In this document: piece after piece, positions 20,107 to 28,321 of the stretch
Layout: every line of letters begins with the position of its first letter
Numbering within the stretch: position 1 is the first letter of the stretch
Assembly (NCBI RefSeq): GCF_000379825.1
Contig: NZ_KB903813.1
Span: forward strand, 447,333-511,332
Length of the DNA: 64,000 bases
Direction: 5' to 3'
DNA from: Longispora albida DSM 44784
GTDB taxonomy: Bacteria > Actinomycetota > Actinomycetes > Mycobacteriales > Micromonosporaceae
Translations under genes and position numbers: made by a program
Notes under the pieces: model-generated
What the model saw: only the letters and a program-made list of their open reading frames with translations
The model's database searches: none
Told to the model about the DNA's origin: nothing

Positions 20107-21036
20107 ATGACCCCCGCGCTGGAGCCGCTGCGCCGCATCGCCGCGTACGGCATTTGCACAGATTCCGCAGGCAGTGTCCTGCTGGTCCGGGCCGCAGCCC
20201 ACGCGGCGAACCCGGGTTCCTGGTCCCTGCCCGGCGGAGGGGTCGACCACGGCGAGCACCCCGAGGCCGCGGTGATCAGGGAGACCCTCGCCGAGACCGG
20301 GCTGGCCATCGCGGTCACCGGCCTCCGCGACGTCCTCTCCGACCTGCGTGCCCTGCCGCACCGCTCGCTCGCCCTGCACACCGACCGCCTGCTCTACGAG
20401 GTCAAGGTGACCGGCGGCGGCCTGCGCGACGCGATGGCCGGCGATACCGACCTGGCCCGCTGGGCGACGCCGTCCGAGGTGGAACAGCTGGCCCTGCGCC
20501 CCTTCACCGCGATGGCGCTCGGGCTGCCAGCCGCCCGGGCCGACCTCCGGCCGGACAACCCGCCCGAGCTGCCGTCTTTCCTTCTCGTACCCGGACCCGA
20601 CGGCCGCCCCCGCGCCCAGCGCTTCGCCGCCTACGCCGTCGCCACCGACCCGGGCGGCCGTGTGCTGCTCACCCGGGTGTCCGAGGGGTACCCGGGAGCC
20701 GGCCGCTGGCACCTGCCGGGCGGCGGCATCGACTTCGGCGAGCAGCCCGGCCCGGCACTGATGCGTGAGCTGACCGAGGAGACCGGCCAGCGCGGGCGGC
20801 TGCTGGCGCTGCTCGGCGTGGCCAGCCACCGCGACGAGGCGCAGATCGGGCCCGAGGGGTACCCGATCGACTGGCACGGCGTCCGCGCCTTCTACCGGGT
20901 GATGGTGGACAACCCGGTCGCGCCGAGGGTGTACGACACGGCCGGCTCGACCTGCGAGGCGTGCTGGTTCACGCCCTCGGAGGTCACCGGGCTGCCGCTC
21001 ACCGAGGTCACCTCGGAGGCGCTGGCTACGCTCTAA
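20107..21036 (+). CDS. tandem Nudix hydrolase (two Nudix domains)
   Basis: 309 aa from the ATG at 20107. Two Nudix domains in one chain. The first box (GGGVDHGEHPEAAVIRETLA, then ETGL) has Ala where the second Glu of the REUXEEXGU helix should be, so it may be weak or inactive. The second (GGGIDFGEQPGPALMRELTE, then ETGQ) fully matches the consensus. Substrates are probably nucleotide diphosphate derivatives. The next gene encodes a homologous two-domain protein 3 bp downstream, so these four domains come from duplication. A TTGACC/CAGACT promoter-like pair lies just upstream of the start. Confidence 0.88.
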   Translation: MTPALEPLRRIAAYGICTDSAGSVLLVRAAAHAANPGSWSLPGGGVDHGEHPEAAVIRETLAETGLAIAVTGLRDVLSDLRALPHRSLALHTDRLLYEVKVTGGGLRDAMAGDTDLARWATPSEVEQLALRPFTAMALGLPAARADLRPDNPPELPSFLLVPGPDGRPRAQRFAAYAVATDPGGRVLLTRVSEGYPGAGRWHLPGGGIDFGEQPGPALMRELTEETGQRGRLLALLGVASHRDEAQIGPEGYPIDWHGVRAFYRVMVDNPVAPRVYDTAGSTCEACWFTPSEVTGLPLTEVTSEALATL

Positions 21037-21039
21037 CGC

Positions 21040-21963
21040 ATGACCTTGCGGCGAGTGCGGCGGATAGCCGCGTACGGGGTGTGCCGGGACGACGACGGGC
21101 GGGTCCTGCTGACCCGGGCCTCGGACAAGTCCGACAACACGGGAACCTGGAACCTGCCCGGCGGCGGCATCGACCACGGGGAGGCGCCCGGCCTGGCCGT
21201 CGTGCGCGAGTACGCGGAGGAGAGCGGGCTCGTCGTCGAGGTGACTGGCCTGCGCGACGTCTGGTCGGAGTTCGCGGAGTCCGAGCACCGCGGCTTCGTG
21301 CAGCACCAGGACACCGTGGTCTACGACGTGCGGATCGTCGGCGGGGAGCTCACCCACGAGACGGAGGAGAGCTCCGACCGGGTCGAGTGGTTCACGCTCG
21401 CCGAGATCGAGACCCTGCCGCTCTTCGACCGGGTACGCCGCGCGCTCGGCGTCACCGGTCTGCCGGCCATCCACGCGCCCAGCCAGGCCCCGGACCGGCG
21501 GCACCCGGCCGCGAACCCGGATCGCGGCCAGCGGTTCAGCGCGTACGGCGTGGTCACCGACCCCGGCGGCCGGATCCTGTTGACTCTGATCTCTGACAAC
21601 TACCCGGGGGCCGGCACGTGGCACCTGCCCGGCGGCGGTACCGACTGGGGCGAGGAGCCGGCCGAGGCCCTGGTCCGCGAGATCGCTGAGGAAACCGGAC
21701 AAGAGGGCAAGGTCACCGAGCTGATTGCGGTCACCAACCAGCACAACCCGGCGGCGTGGGGGCCGGAGGGCCGCCCGATGGACTGGCACAGCGTCCGGGT
21801 CACCTACCGGGTCCGGGTGGACGCCCCGACCACCCCGGTTGTGGCGGAAGTCAACGGCTCGACGGCCGACGCCGCCTGGTACACCCCGGAGGAGGCCAGG
21901 AACCTGCGGCTCAACCGGCTCGCGAGCGAGACACTGCGCCGGGCCGGCCTGCTGTCAGCCTGA
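21040..21963 (+). CDS. tandem Nudix hydrolase (two Nudix domains), paralogue
   Basis: 307 aa, ATG 3 bp after the previous stop, so one transcript. Both Nudix boxes are canonical: GGGIDHGEAPGLAVVREYAE (then ESGL) and GGGTDWGEEPAEALVREIAE (then ETGQ). It parallels the upstream protein along its length, including the RRIAAYG start of each first domain and the FSAYGVVTDPGGRILLT-like start of the second. Likely hydrolyses nucleoside diphosphate-linked compounds; the pair could form a hetero-oligomer or clean up different substrates. Confidence 0.88.
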   Translation: MTLRRVRRIAAYGVCRDDDGRVLLTRASDKSDNTGTWNLPGGGIDHGEAPGLAVVREYAEESGLVVEVTGLRDVWSEFAESEHRGFVQHQDTVVYDVRIVGGELTHETEESSDRVEWFTLAEIETLPLFDRVRRALGVTGLPAIHAPSQAPDRRHPAANPDRGQRFSAYGVVTDPGGRILLTLISDNYPGAGTWHLPGGGTDWGEEPAEALVREIAEETGQEGKVTELIAVTNQHNPAAWGPEGRPMDWHSVRVTYRVRVDAPTTPVVAEVNGSTADAAWYTPEEARNLRLNRLASETLRRAGLLSA

Positions 21964-22231
21964 CAGGCGGTACCCCTGATACTGGTGGGGACTAAGTGAC
22001 CTTGGGCAGCCATCGACTACCGTGCGTAAGGTTAATAGCTAGGGGTCCATAAGTAGACACGCTGTGTCGCGGGAATTTATCACGCTTTGATACTTTTGTC
22101 CCTAATTCACAAGAAATTTGTGCCACTGGCCGTCGCCAAGCATGGCCTCGGTATGCCATCGTTTAACGCATTGGCTTGACGGCCGCCGTGGCGGCGGAGC
22201 AACCCGATCCGGCCCTTGGGAGGGACGCAGA

Positions 22232-23176
22232 GTGCCGAGAGCACCCTGGCAGAGACGCAGCGCGGACAGCCCGCGACCGGCAGGCCGCCGCTGGACCGGC
22301 GCCGTCCGGCGCAGTGGCACCCTGGCCCGCACCGTGCTCGTCCGCACCGCACTGGCCGCACGTCGCAAGCGTGACGACCTCACGGTGCCCGACAGCCCGG
22401 CTGGCCTGACCGGCGACCTCGCGCTGCTCGCACCGCGCAGCCCGGCCGTCTCCGCGCTGACGGAAGCGGCCTCGGCGGGCCCGAAGGCGATCCCGCTGCT
22501 GCCCGGCGAGCGCACCCTCGACCGGCGGATCAAGTTCGCCCTGGTCAACGCGTGCACGCTGGCGAGCATCATGCTCGGCATGTTCGCCGTGTTCCTCAGC
22601 CTGCACGGGCACGTGACCACCGCGGCGCTGTGCATCGTGGCGTGTGTCACATTCGACGGTCTCGACGGTGCGCTGGCCCGCAAGTTCGGGGTCGCCAGCC
22701 CGTTCGGCGCCCAGATGGACTCGATGGCTGACATGGCCTCCTTCGGCCTGGCCACCCCGGTCCTCGTCTACTCCTGGCTGAAGAGCGACGCGCCGATCTG
22801 GCTGCTCGCCCCGGCCTGCGCCCTCATCGCGGCCTGCGCGGCGATCCGGCTGGCCCGGTTCAACGTCTCGCCGAAGGACGGCCGGTTCTTCTGCGGCGTC
22901 CCGACCACGATGGCGGCGGCGATCCTCGCGCTCTCCGCGCTGATCATCGACCCGAAGGGCTGGCAGGCCCCGGTCGTGGCGGTGCTGGCCCTGCTGATGG
23001 TGAGCACCTTCCCGTACGCGAAGCTCGCCCGGGTGCTGCGCCTGCCGCGCTGGCTGCTCGTCGTGCCGATCCTCGGCGCGCTGGCCGACTGGCAGATCAC
23101 CTTCATCGTGCTGATCGGCGCGTACCTGGTCTCCGGGCCCCTCCTCTGGGTCCGCCACCGGGCACTGGCCGTCTGA
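22232..23176 (+). CDS. pssA: CDP-diacylglycerol-serine O-phosphatidyltransferase
   Basis: 314 aa from the GTG at 22232, preceded by GGGAGGGA about 7 nt upstream. The CDP-alcohol phosphatidyltransferase motif D-G-x2-A-R-x8-G-x3-D-x3-D is complete (DGALARKFG ... GAQMDSMAD), with about eight membrane helices around it. The first ~100 residues are basic and soluble, longer than in many PssA proteins. It makes phosphatidylserine from CDP-DAG and serine; psd, the next enzyme, is convergent just downstream. The 268-bp gap before it (21964-22231) is AT-rich, should hold the promoter, and shows nothing else. Confidence 0.93.
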   Translation: MPRAPWQRRSADSPRPAGRRWTGAVRRSGTLARTVLVRTALAARRKRDDLTVPDSPAGLTGDLALLAPRSPAVSALTEAASAGPKAIPLLPGERTLDRRIKFALVNACTLASIMLGMFAVFLSLHGHVTTAALCIVACVTFDGLDGALARKFGVASPFGAQMDSMADMASFGLATPVLVYSWLKSDAPIWLLAPACALIAACAAIRLARFNVSPKDGRFFCGVPTTMAAAILALSALIIDPKGWQAPVVAVLALLMVSTFPYAKLARVLRLPRWLLVVPILGALADWQITFIVLIGAYLVSGPLLWVRHRALAV

Positions 23177-23184
23177 CAGACGAC

Positions 23185-23226
23185 AAAGAAGAACCCCGCC
23201 GGGTACGCCCGGCGGGGTTCTTCTTT
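23185..23226. terminator. bidirectional terminator pssA / psd
   Basis: AAAGAAGAACCCCGCCGGG (23185-23203), loop, CCCGGCGGGGTTCTTCTTT (23208-23226). A 19-bp perfect stem with T-rich ends on both strands between convergent genes. Confidence 0.93.
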
Positions 23227-23233
23227 GTGCTCG

Positions 23234-24439
23234 TTACAGCCAGCGGGCGATGACCGTGGAACCGCCGACCACCCGGTCGCCCGGGGCCACCAGCGGCTCA
23301 GCGGTGCCGGCCGGCAGGTACACGTCGGTGCGGGAACCGAAGCGGATCAGGCCGTAGCGCTCGCCCTTCGCCAGCATCGTGCCGACCGGGGCGCGCCGCA
23401 CGATCCGCCGGGCGATCAGGCCGGTCCGCTGCGCGACGACCACGCGGCCGTTCACGGTGTCCAGCACGGTGTACGCGGAGACGTTGTGCTCGGCCTCCGG
23501 CTTCATCGCCGCGGCGAACCCGCCGTCCTCGATGAACGAGTCGGCGACCCGGCCGGCCACCGGAGCCCGGTTGACGTGCACGTCGAGCACCGACAGGAAC
23601 ACGGCGATCCGCAGCCACTCCGACTGCTCGCCGAACCGGTCGTCGGTCAGCCGCTCCACCGACAGCACCTTGCCGTCGGAGGCCGCGACCACGGAAGCCG
23701 GGTCGGTCGGGATGTCGCGCTCCGGGTCACGGAAGAACGCGGCGACCGGCACGGCGGCCAGGGCCGGTACCAGCCACAGCTTCGAGCGGGGCGCGACCTT
23801 CTTCGTGGCGAGCGCGAGGCCTGCGCAGATACCGAAGGCTGCGACGCCGTTGGAGTCGATGTTCATGCCGCCGGCCAGCGGGACGCTGCTCGGCCGGTAC
23901 GCCGGCTGGAGGTCTGCGGCGGTGTCGATGCTGCCGGGGGAGAAGCGCAGCCGGTGCACGCGGACCGGCGGCTTCGAGCGCAGGACGAGGTCGCTGCCGG
24001 CCCCGTACGCTGTGACCTGCCGGTTCACCTCGTCGTCTGCGGCCGAGCCCATGCCGGGCAGCGCCGGAACGGCCAGCGACAGCACGCCGCCGGGCGCGAC
24101 CAGCTCGCGGAGCGTGGACAGCGTGGCGTGCGCCTCGTCAGCCGTACCGGCGAGCGGGGCGCCGACGATCACGACATCAGCGGGCTTCGCCTCAGCCAGG
24201 CTGCGGATGAGCTGCACGCCGGGCGCTGCGAACGTGTCCTCGGTCAGCACCGTGAGGGTGTCGTCCGGGCCGAGGCCCTCCAGCACGGCGTCCAGCACGG
24301 GTGAGCCGGACTCCACGCCGATCAGCAGGCCGGACTTCGGGCCGGGGTGGCGGGTGAACTCAGCGGCCAGTGAACGGGCGGCGCGGCCACCCAGCCGGGC
24401 CGGGCCGAGTGCCAGGTCGGTGATCAGTGACTCGGTCAT
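23234..24439 (-). CDS. psd: phosphatidylserine decarboxylase with N-terminal methyltransferase-like extension
   Basis: 401 aa from the ATG at 24439, about twice the length of a typical short-form actinobacterial Psd. The C-terminal ~210 residues carry the decarboxylase: FFRDPER, DVHVNRAPVAG (catalytic His), and KGERYGLIRFGSRTDVYLP, where Ser369 of the GS cleavage site should become the pyruvoyl group. Residues 1-190 are different: LLIGVESGSPVLDAVLEGLG, then acidic/hydrophobic strands and a LRELVAPGGVLSLAVP segment, like a class I methyltransferase fold (rRNA guanine methyltransferase type) lacking a clear SAM motif. Makes phosphatidylethanolamine at the membrane. Confidence 0.92.
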   Translation of the reverse strand: MTESLITDLALGPARLGGRAARSLAAEFTRHPGPKSGLLIGVESGSPVLDAVLEGLGPDDTLTVLTEDTFAAPGVQLIRSLAEAKPADVVIVGAPLAGTADEAHATLSTLRELVAPGGVLSLAVPALPGMGSAADDEVNRQVTAYGAGSDLVLRSKPPVRVHRLRFSPGSIDTAADLQPAYRPSSVPLAGGMNIDSNGVAAFGICAGLALATKKVAPRSKLWLVPALAAVPVAAFFRDPERDIPTDPASVVAASDGKVLSVERLTDDRFGEQSEWLRIAVFLSVLDVHVNRAPVAGRVADSFIEDGGFAAAMKPEAEHNVSAYTVLDTVNGRVVVAQRTGLIARRIVRRAPVGTMLAKGERYGLIRFGSRTDVYLPAGTAEPLVAPGDRVVGGSTVIARWL

Positions 24440-24595
24440 TCTGTACGGCTCTTCTCGCTTCGTCGCTCTTGCCGGGCTGCGGACGCACACACCACGTGCC
24501 GCCCTTTACGGGACCTTCGGTCCAGCATAGGCTCGCCGGCCCGGCAAGCGTTCGGAGGCGGGTCTGGCGGAAGGGGAGACGGCCGGGGACACCGG

Positions 24596-24622
24596 ACCAC
24601 CGCACCCGGCCGGGCCGGTGGT
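24596..24622 (-). terminator. hairpin terminator after the PspC / small membrane protein unit
   Basis: ACCACCG (24596-24602) pairs with CGGTGGT (24616-24622); the GC-rich loop (CACCCGGCCGGGC) can extend pairing. It lies 14 bp beyond the last stop codon of the leftward operon and before the psd promoter. Confidence 0.6.
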
Positions 24623-24635
24623 CACGGAGTACACA

Positions 24636-24869
24636 CTAGGGATTTTGATCTTCGGGGTGGTCCTGGGGAACGGGCAGCGGCTGGCGGCGGCTGGTGGTGA
24701 GGGCCGTGACGATGCCGATCACGCCCAGCACCATCAGGGCGATCGCCGCGCACCAGCCGGCCACTGCCGGGCTCAGCTCGATCACCTGCGACAGCCACCA
24801 CCAGGCGGCCACCCCGCTGAACAGCAGGCCGAAGACCAGGGAGATCGCGTCGGTGCGGTGCGGCTTCAT
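24636..24869 (-). CDS. small two-helix membrane protein
   Basis: 77 aa. Two hydrophobic segments (SLVFGLLFSGVAAWWW, and GWCAAIALMVLGVIGIVTAL) separated by a short loop, with a polar C-terminus rich in Pro, Asp and Gln. Its ATG overlaps the TGA of the PspC gene (ATGA), so it is coupled to it. No family recognised. It may act as a partner of the PspC protein in envelope stress. Confidence 0.75.
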   Translation of the reverse strand: MKPHRTDAISLVFGLLFSGVAAWWWLSQVIELSPAVAGWCAAIALMVLGVIGIVTALTTSRRQPLPVPQDHPEDQNP

Positions 24870-26152
24870 CGGGTCACCTTCGCTCGGCCGTACTTCACGT
24901 CCAGGTTGATGGTCAGCTTGCCGCCGCCGGGGCCGTCGGTGCCGTTGTCGGAGATGGGGCCGACCGGGCCCATGCCGTCGGAGAACTTGCGGCCGAGGAC
25001 GTCAGCCTCGCCGCTGCTCACCGACGGGTTGACCTCGACGTCCACTGTGGGCGGAAGCAGGACGGTCAGCTCGCCCCACTCGCTGTTGGCCGCGAGGACG
25101 ACGTTCTGGTCGGCGAAGTTGACCTGCCGGAGATCCAGCGTCGCCACGCCGCACGAGGAGGTGTACGCCTTCTCGACCACGCCGGCGCTCTGCGGGATCC
25201 AGGTCTGCGAGCCGCTGCAGTGCGCGATGCCCGAGCGGATCGGGTCGGCCGCGACCGCGATGGCCAGGCCGAGGCAGAGCACCAGGCCGAGCAGGATCAT
25301 CCGGTACGCGCGGCCGAACCACGTGCCCACGACCAGCCCGAGCCCGACAACGCCCAGAGCCGTCGCGAAGAACGCCGCCGGGGCCATGCCCTGCATCGCG
25401 GCAGCCGTGAGGCCGAGCGCGCCCATCGCGAACAGCAGCGTGAAGAAGATGAGCTTGCTGAGCTGTGACTTCTCCCGGGGCTTCTTCTGCTTCTTCTGCG
25501 GGGGTACTGGCATGGGTGGCTGCGGCACCGGCTGCGGCCACAGCGGCATCGTGGGGCTGGGCCCGGCCGGGTACGGAACTGTCGTCCGCGGCGCCTCGAA
25601 CGGCCCGCGCGGCGCGAACGGCACCGGCCCCGCCGGCACCTGGAACGGCCCGTGCGGCGCGAACGGTACCTGCGTGCCGGCCTGCTGCGCCGGATCCGGC
25701 CCGGGCGGCGGTGGCGGGGGCGGCGGCACGTACGCCGGGGTGCCCCGCCGGTTCGACAGGGCGAAGATGACCGCGATCAGGACTCCGAGCAGGATCCCGA
25801 ACCGGAAGTCGGTACCGAGGACGAACGTGCTCATCCCCAGCGCCCCGAACCCGACGAACAAGGTGACCAGCGGCGACGTGCTCGACTTGCCCTTGCCGAA
25901 CAGCGCCTCGATCGGCGAGCCTGTGTCGCCCTCGGCGGGCAGGACGAGCCACGCGGCGGCGTACCCGACGAACCCCGCCCCGCCCACCAGCGCGAACACC
26001 GCGAACAGCACCCGCCACAGCACCGGATCGGTACCGGTGGCCCGGCCGATGGCGCCGCAGACCCCCGCGACCTTGCGGTCGGCGCGGGGCCGGGTGTAGC
26101 GGGCCTTGAAGTCCGCGTACGCCTGGTGGTGCTGTGGGGACGGGCTGGTCAT
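24866..26152 (-). CDS. PspC domain protein with LiaF-like C-terminal domain
   Basis: 428 aa. N-terminal PspC (RPRADRKVAGVCGAIGRATG, then a membrane helix ending AAWLVLPAEG), a further helix pair, a long Pro/Ala/Gly-rich linker (about 145-225, with an eight-Pro run), a Lys-rich segment, two or three more helices, and a C-terminal soluble domain (TLDLRQVNFADQNVVLAANS ... LTVLLPPTVDVEV) like the LiaF/YvqF cell-wall-antibiotic response domain. It is divergent from a histidine kinase with its own PspC domain and a response regulator, so the three form an envelope-stress circuit in which this protein probably tunes the kinase. Confidence 0.88.
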   Translation of the reverse strand: MTSPSPQHHQAYADFKARYTRPRADRKVAGVCGAIGRATGTDPVLWRVLFAVFALVGGAGFVGYAAAWLVLPAEGDTGSPIEALFGKGKSSTSPLVTLFVGFGALGMSTFVLGTDFRFGILLGVLIAVIFALSNRRGTPAYVPPPPPPPPGPDPAQQAGTQVPFAPHGPFQVPAGPVPFAPRGPFEAPRTTVPYPAGPSPTMPLWPQPVPQPPMPVPPQKKQKKPREKSQLSKLIFFTLLFAMGALGLTAAAMQGMAPAAFFATALGVVGLGLVVGTWFGRAYRMILLGLVLCLGLAIAVAADPIRSGIAHCSGSQTWIPQSAGVVEKAYTSSCGVATLDLRQVNFADQNVVLAANSEWGELTVLLPPTVDVEVNPSVSSGEADVLGRKFSDGMGPVGPISDNGTDGPGGGKLTINLDVKYGRAKVTR

Positions 26153-26186
26153 GCCACCATCCTCACCTGCTGGGGAACCCCCGCGC

Positions 26187-26205
26187 GTCAGGGAGCGACC
26201 CTGAC
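26187..26205. promoter_or_regulatory. GTCAGGG/CCCTGAC inverted repeat in the divergent promoter region
   Basis: GTCAGGG, five bases, CCCTGAC, exact complement, in the 123-bp region between the PspC gene and the kinase gene. Likely the binding site of the adjacent LuxR-type regulator, autoregulating both directions. Related half-sites occur upstream of pspC at 19957-19989. Confidence 0.5.
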
Positions 26206-26275
26206 TTTTCTAGGGGTTACCAGGCCGGAAAGATCCGGTGGTCGCCACGCTGCCCGCCATGTGACGATCAACGGC

Positions 26276-27526
26276 ATGGAGACGACGACGGCGCACCCGG
26301 CCACGAAGCTGTACCGCCGGGCTGACGGCCGGGTGGTGGCTGGCGTGGCCGGCGGCATCGCCGAGCACCTGCGGCTGCCGGCGGTCGCCGTGCGGGTCGC
26401 CTTCGTCGTGCTGCTGGCCTTCTCCGGGCTCGGCGCGATCCTCTACGTCGTGTTCTGGACCGTGCTCCCGCTGACCCCGCGCACGGCGGCCCAGCCGGTG
26501 AAGGCGAAGAAGGACACCACGCAGATGGTGGCTTTCGGCGCCCTGGCGCTCGGTGTCCTGCTCGTTGACGGCCTGATCGGCAGCGCGGGCGTGCGGAGCC
26601 TGATCGGCTGGCTGGTCGCGCTGGTCGCGCTCGGCGCAGGCATCATCTGGCACCAGGCCGAGCCGGAGCGCTGGCGCAAGTGGAACGGCGGCGGCGACCC
26701 GGACCTGCCGTGGCTGGCCGGATTCCTGACCACGAACGACCGGCGCTCGCTGTTCTTCCGCCTGGCCGGCGGCGGTGTGCTTGTCATCGGCGGCATCATC
26801 GGCGTCATCGCGATCACCAAGCCGCTGCCGGGCGCGAGCGCCGCCTCGCTGATCAGCGGCCTGCTGTTCGCGCTGATCGCCCTGGCCGGCCTGGCCCTGG
26901 CGCTCGGCCCGATGCTGTGGCGGATGTTCGTCCAGCTCCGCGACGAGCGTGAGGGCCGGATCCGGGAGACGGAACGGGCGGAGTTCGCCGCGATCGTCCA
27001 CGACCAGGTCCTGCACACGCTCGCGCTCGTCCAGCGGCACGCAGAGGACCCGAAGATGGTGCTGCGGCTGGCCCGTGGCCAGGAGCGCACCCTGCGGAAC
27101 TGGCTCTACAAGCCCTCCGGCTCGCCGGACGAGCGCTTCGCCGCGGCGCTGGAGGCGGCGGCCGCCGAGGTCGAGGACAGTTTCACGCTGAGCGTCGACC
27201 TGGTCGTCGTCGGCGACTGCGCGGTCGACGAGCACGTCCGCGCCCTCGTGCACGCCGCACGGGAGGCGATGGTCAACGCAGGCAAGCACGCAGGCGTCGA
27301 AACCATTTCCGTGTACGCCGAGGCCGAACCGGACGAGCTGAGCGTCTTCGTCCGCGACCGGGGCGTCGGCTTCGATCCGGACAAGGTGAACGGCGACCGG
27401 CACGGCGTACGGGGCTCCATCATCGCCCGGATGGAACGGCACGGCGGGCGGGCCGAGATCAGAAGCACACCGGGGGATGGCACAGAGGTGCGGTTGATCC
27501 TGGGCCGGAAGGACAAGGGAGAATAA
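26276..27526 (+). CDS. PspC-domain sensor histidine kinase
   Basis: 416 aa from the ATG at 26276. Starts with a PspC domain (RRADGRVVAGVAGGIAEHLR; helix to about 65), then four or more further membrane helices to ~215. The dimerisation/phosphoacceptor helix has His242 (VHDQVLHTLALVQRH), of NarL-type kinases (HisKA_3-like). The ATPase has the N-box AREAMVNAGKHAG, the G-box VRDRGVGFD and GVRGSIIARMERHGG. The partner regulator starts 4 bp after its stop. Presumed ligand: envelope stress sensed through the membrane PspC part. Confidence 0.92.
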   Translation: METTTAHPATKLYRRADGRVVAGVAGGIAEHLRLPAVAVRVAFVVLLAFSGLGAILYVVFWTVLPLTPRTAAQPVKAKKDTTQMVAFGALALGVLLVDGLIGSAGVRSLIGWLVALVALGAGIIWHQAEPERWRKWNGGGDPDLPWLAGFLTTNDRRSLFFRLAGGGVLVIGGIIGVIAITKPLPGASAASLISGLLFALIALAGLALALGPMLWRMFVQLRDEREGRIRETERAEFAAIVHDQVLHTLALVQRHAEDPKMVLRLARGQERTLRNWLYKPSGSPDERFAAALEAAAAEVEDSFTLSVDLVVVGDCAVDEHVRALVHAAREAMVNAGKHAGVETISVYAEAEPDELSVFVRDRGVGFDPDKVNGDRHGVRGSIIARMERHGGRAEIRSTPGDGTEVRLILGRKDKGE

Positions 27527-27530
27527 GCGG

Positions 27531-28172
27531 ATGGATGCGCTGCGGGTGTTCCTGGTCGACGATCACGCCATGTTCCGGGCCGGTGTCCGGGCTGAGCTGG
27601 GCAAACGCGTCACGGTGATCGGCGAGGCCGGTACGGTCGCCGACGCGGTCGCCGCGATCACCGCCGAGCTGCCCGACGTCGTCCTGCTCGACGTCCACAT
27701 GCCCGACGGTGGCGGCCGGGCTGTGCTGGAGGCCGTCCGGCGCTCGCACCCGGACGTCAAGTTCCTCGCGCTGTCGGTCTCCGACGCCGCCGAGGACGTG
27801 ATCGGGCTGATCCGGGCGGGTGCCCGGGGATACGTGACGAAGACGATCTCGCCGGACGAGCTGGCCGACGCCGTCCGCCGGGTCGCGGAGGGCGACGCGG
27901 TGTTCAGCCCGCGGCTGGCCGGGTTCGTGCTGGACGCCTTCGCGTCCCGTTCGCCGGACCCGGTGGCCGACCCGGAGCTCGACCAGCTGACCAACCGGGA
28001 GCGCGAGGTGCTGCGGCTGCTGGCCCGCGGGTACGCCTACAAGGAGATCGCGAAAGAGTTGTACATCTCGATCAAGACGGTCGAGACGCATGTGTCCAAT
28101 GTGCTCCGGAAACTCCAGATGTCAAATCGGTATGAGTTGTCGCGTTGGGCAGCAGATCGGCGTCTCGTCTAG
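27531..28172 (+). CDS. response regulator, NarL/FixJ family
   Basis: 213 aa. Receiver domain with acidic pocket D10/D11, phosphoacceptor Asp54 (LLDVHMPDG) and the switch Lys in GYVTKTISPDEL; then a LuxR-type helix-turn-helix (LTNREREVLRLLARGYAYKE, IAKELYISIKTVETHVSNVL). The RBS AAGGGAG overlaps the end of the kinase gene. Phosphorylated by the upstream kinase, it most likely binds the GTCAGGG/CCCTGAC palindrome and controls the PspC genes. Confidence 0.93.
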   Translation: MDALRVFLVDDHAMFRAGVRAELGKRVTVIGEAGTVADAVAAITAELPDVVLLDVHMPDGGGRAVLEAVRRSHPDVKFLALSVSDAAEDVIGLIRAGARGYVTKTISPDELADAVRRVAEGDAVFSPRLAGFVLDAFASRSPDPVADPELDQLTNREREVLRLLARGYAYKEIAKELYISIKTVETHVSNVLRKLQMSNRYELSRWAADRRLV

Positions 28173-28321
28173 ATTTTTTCGTTCGGCGCGTCACAGTGGA
28201 CATTTCGGGAGAGTCTCGGGCGCTGTCGGATTCTGGTGTGCCAGAAGGGTCGCAATGATCTTCGGCGCGACCCCATAATGCTGCGTCGCCTTACCCTGAA
28301 TCCGGGAAGGACTTCCCCGCA

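Noticed and set aside
20092-21789. Minus-strand frame opposite the Nudix genes
   Set aside because: Shadow; the plus strand holds four Nudix domains.
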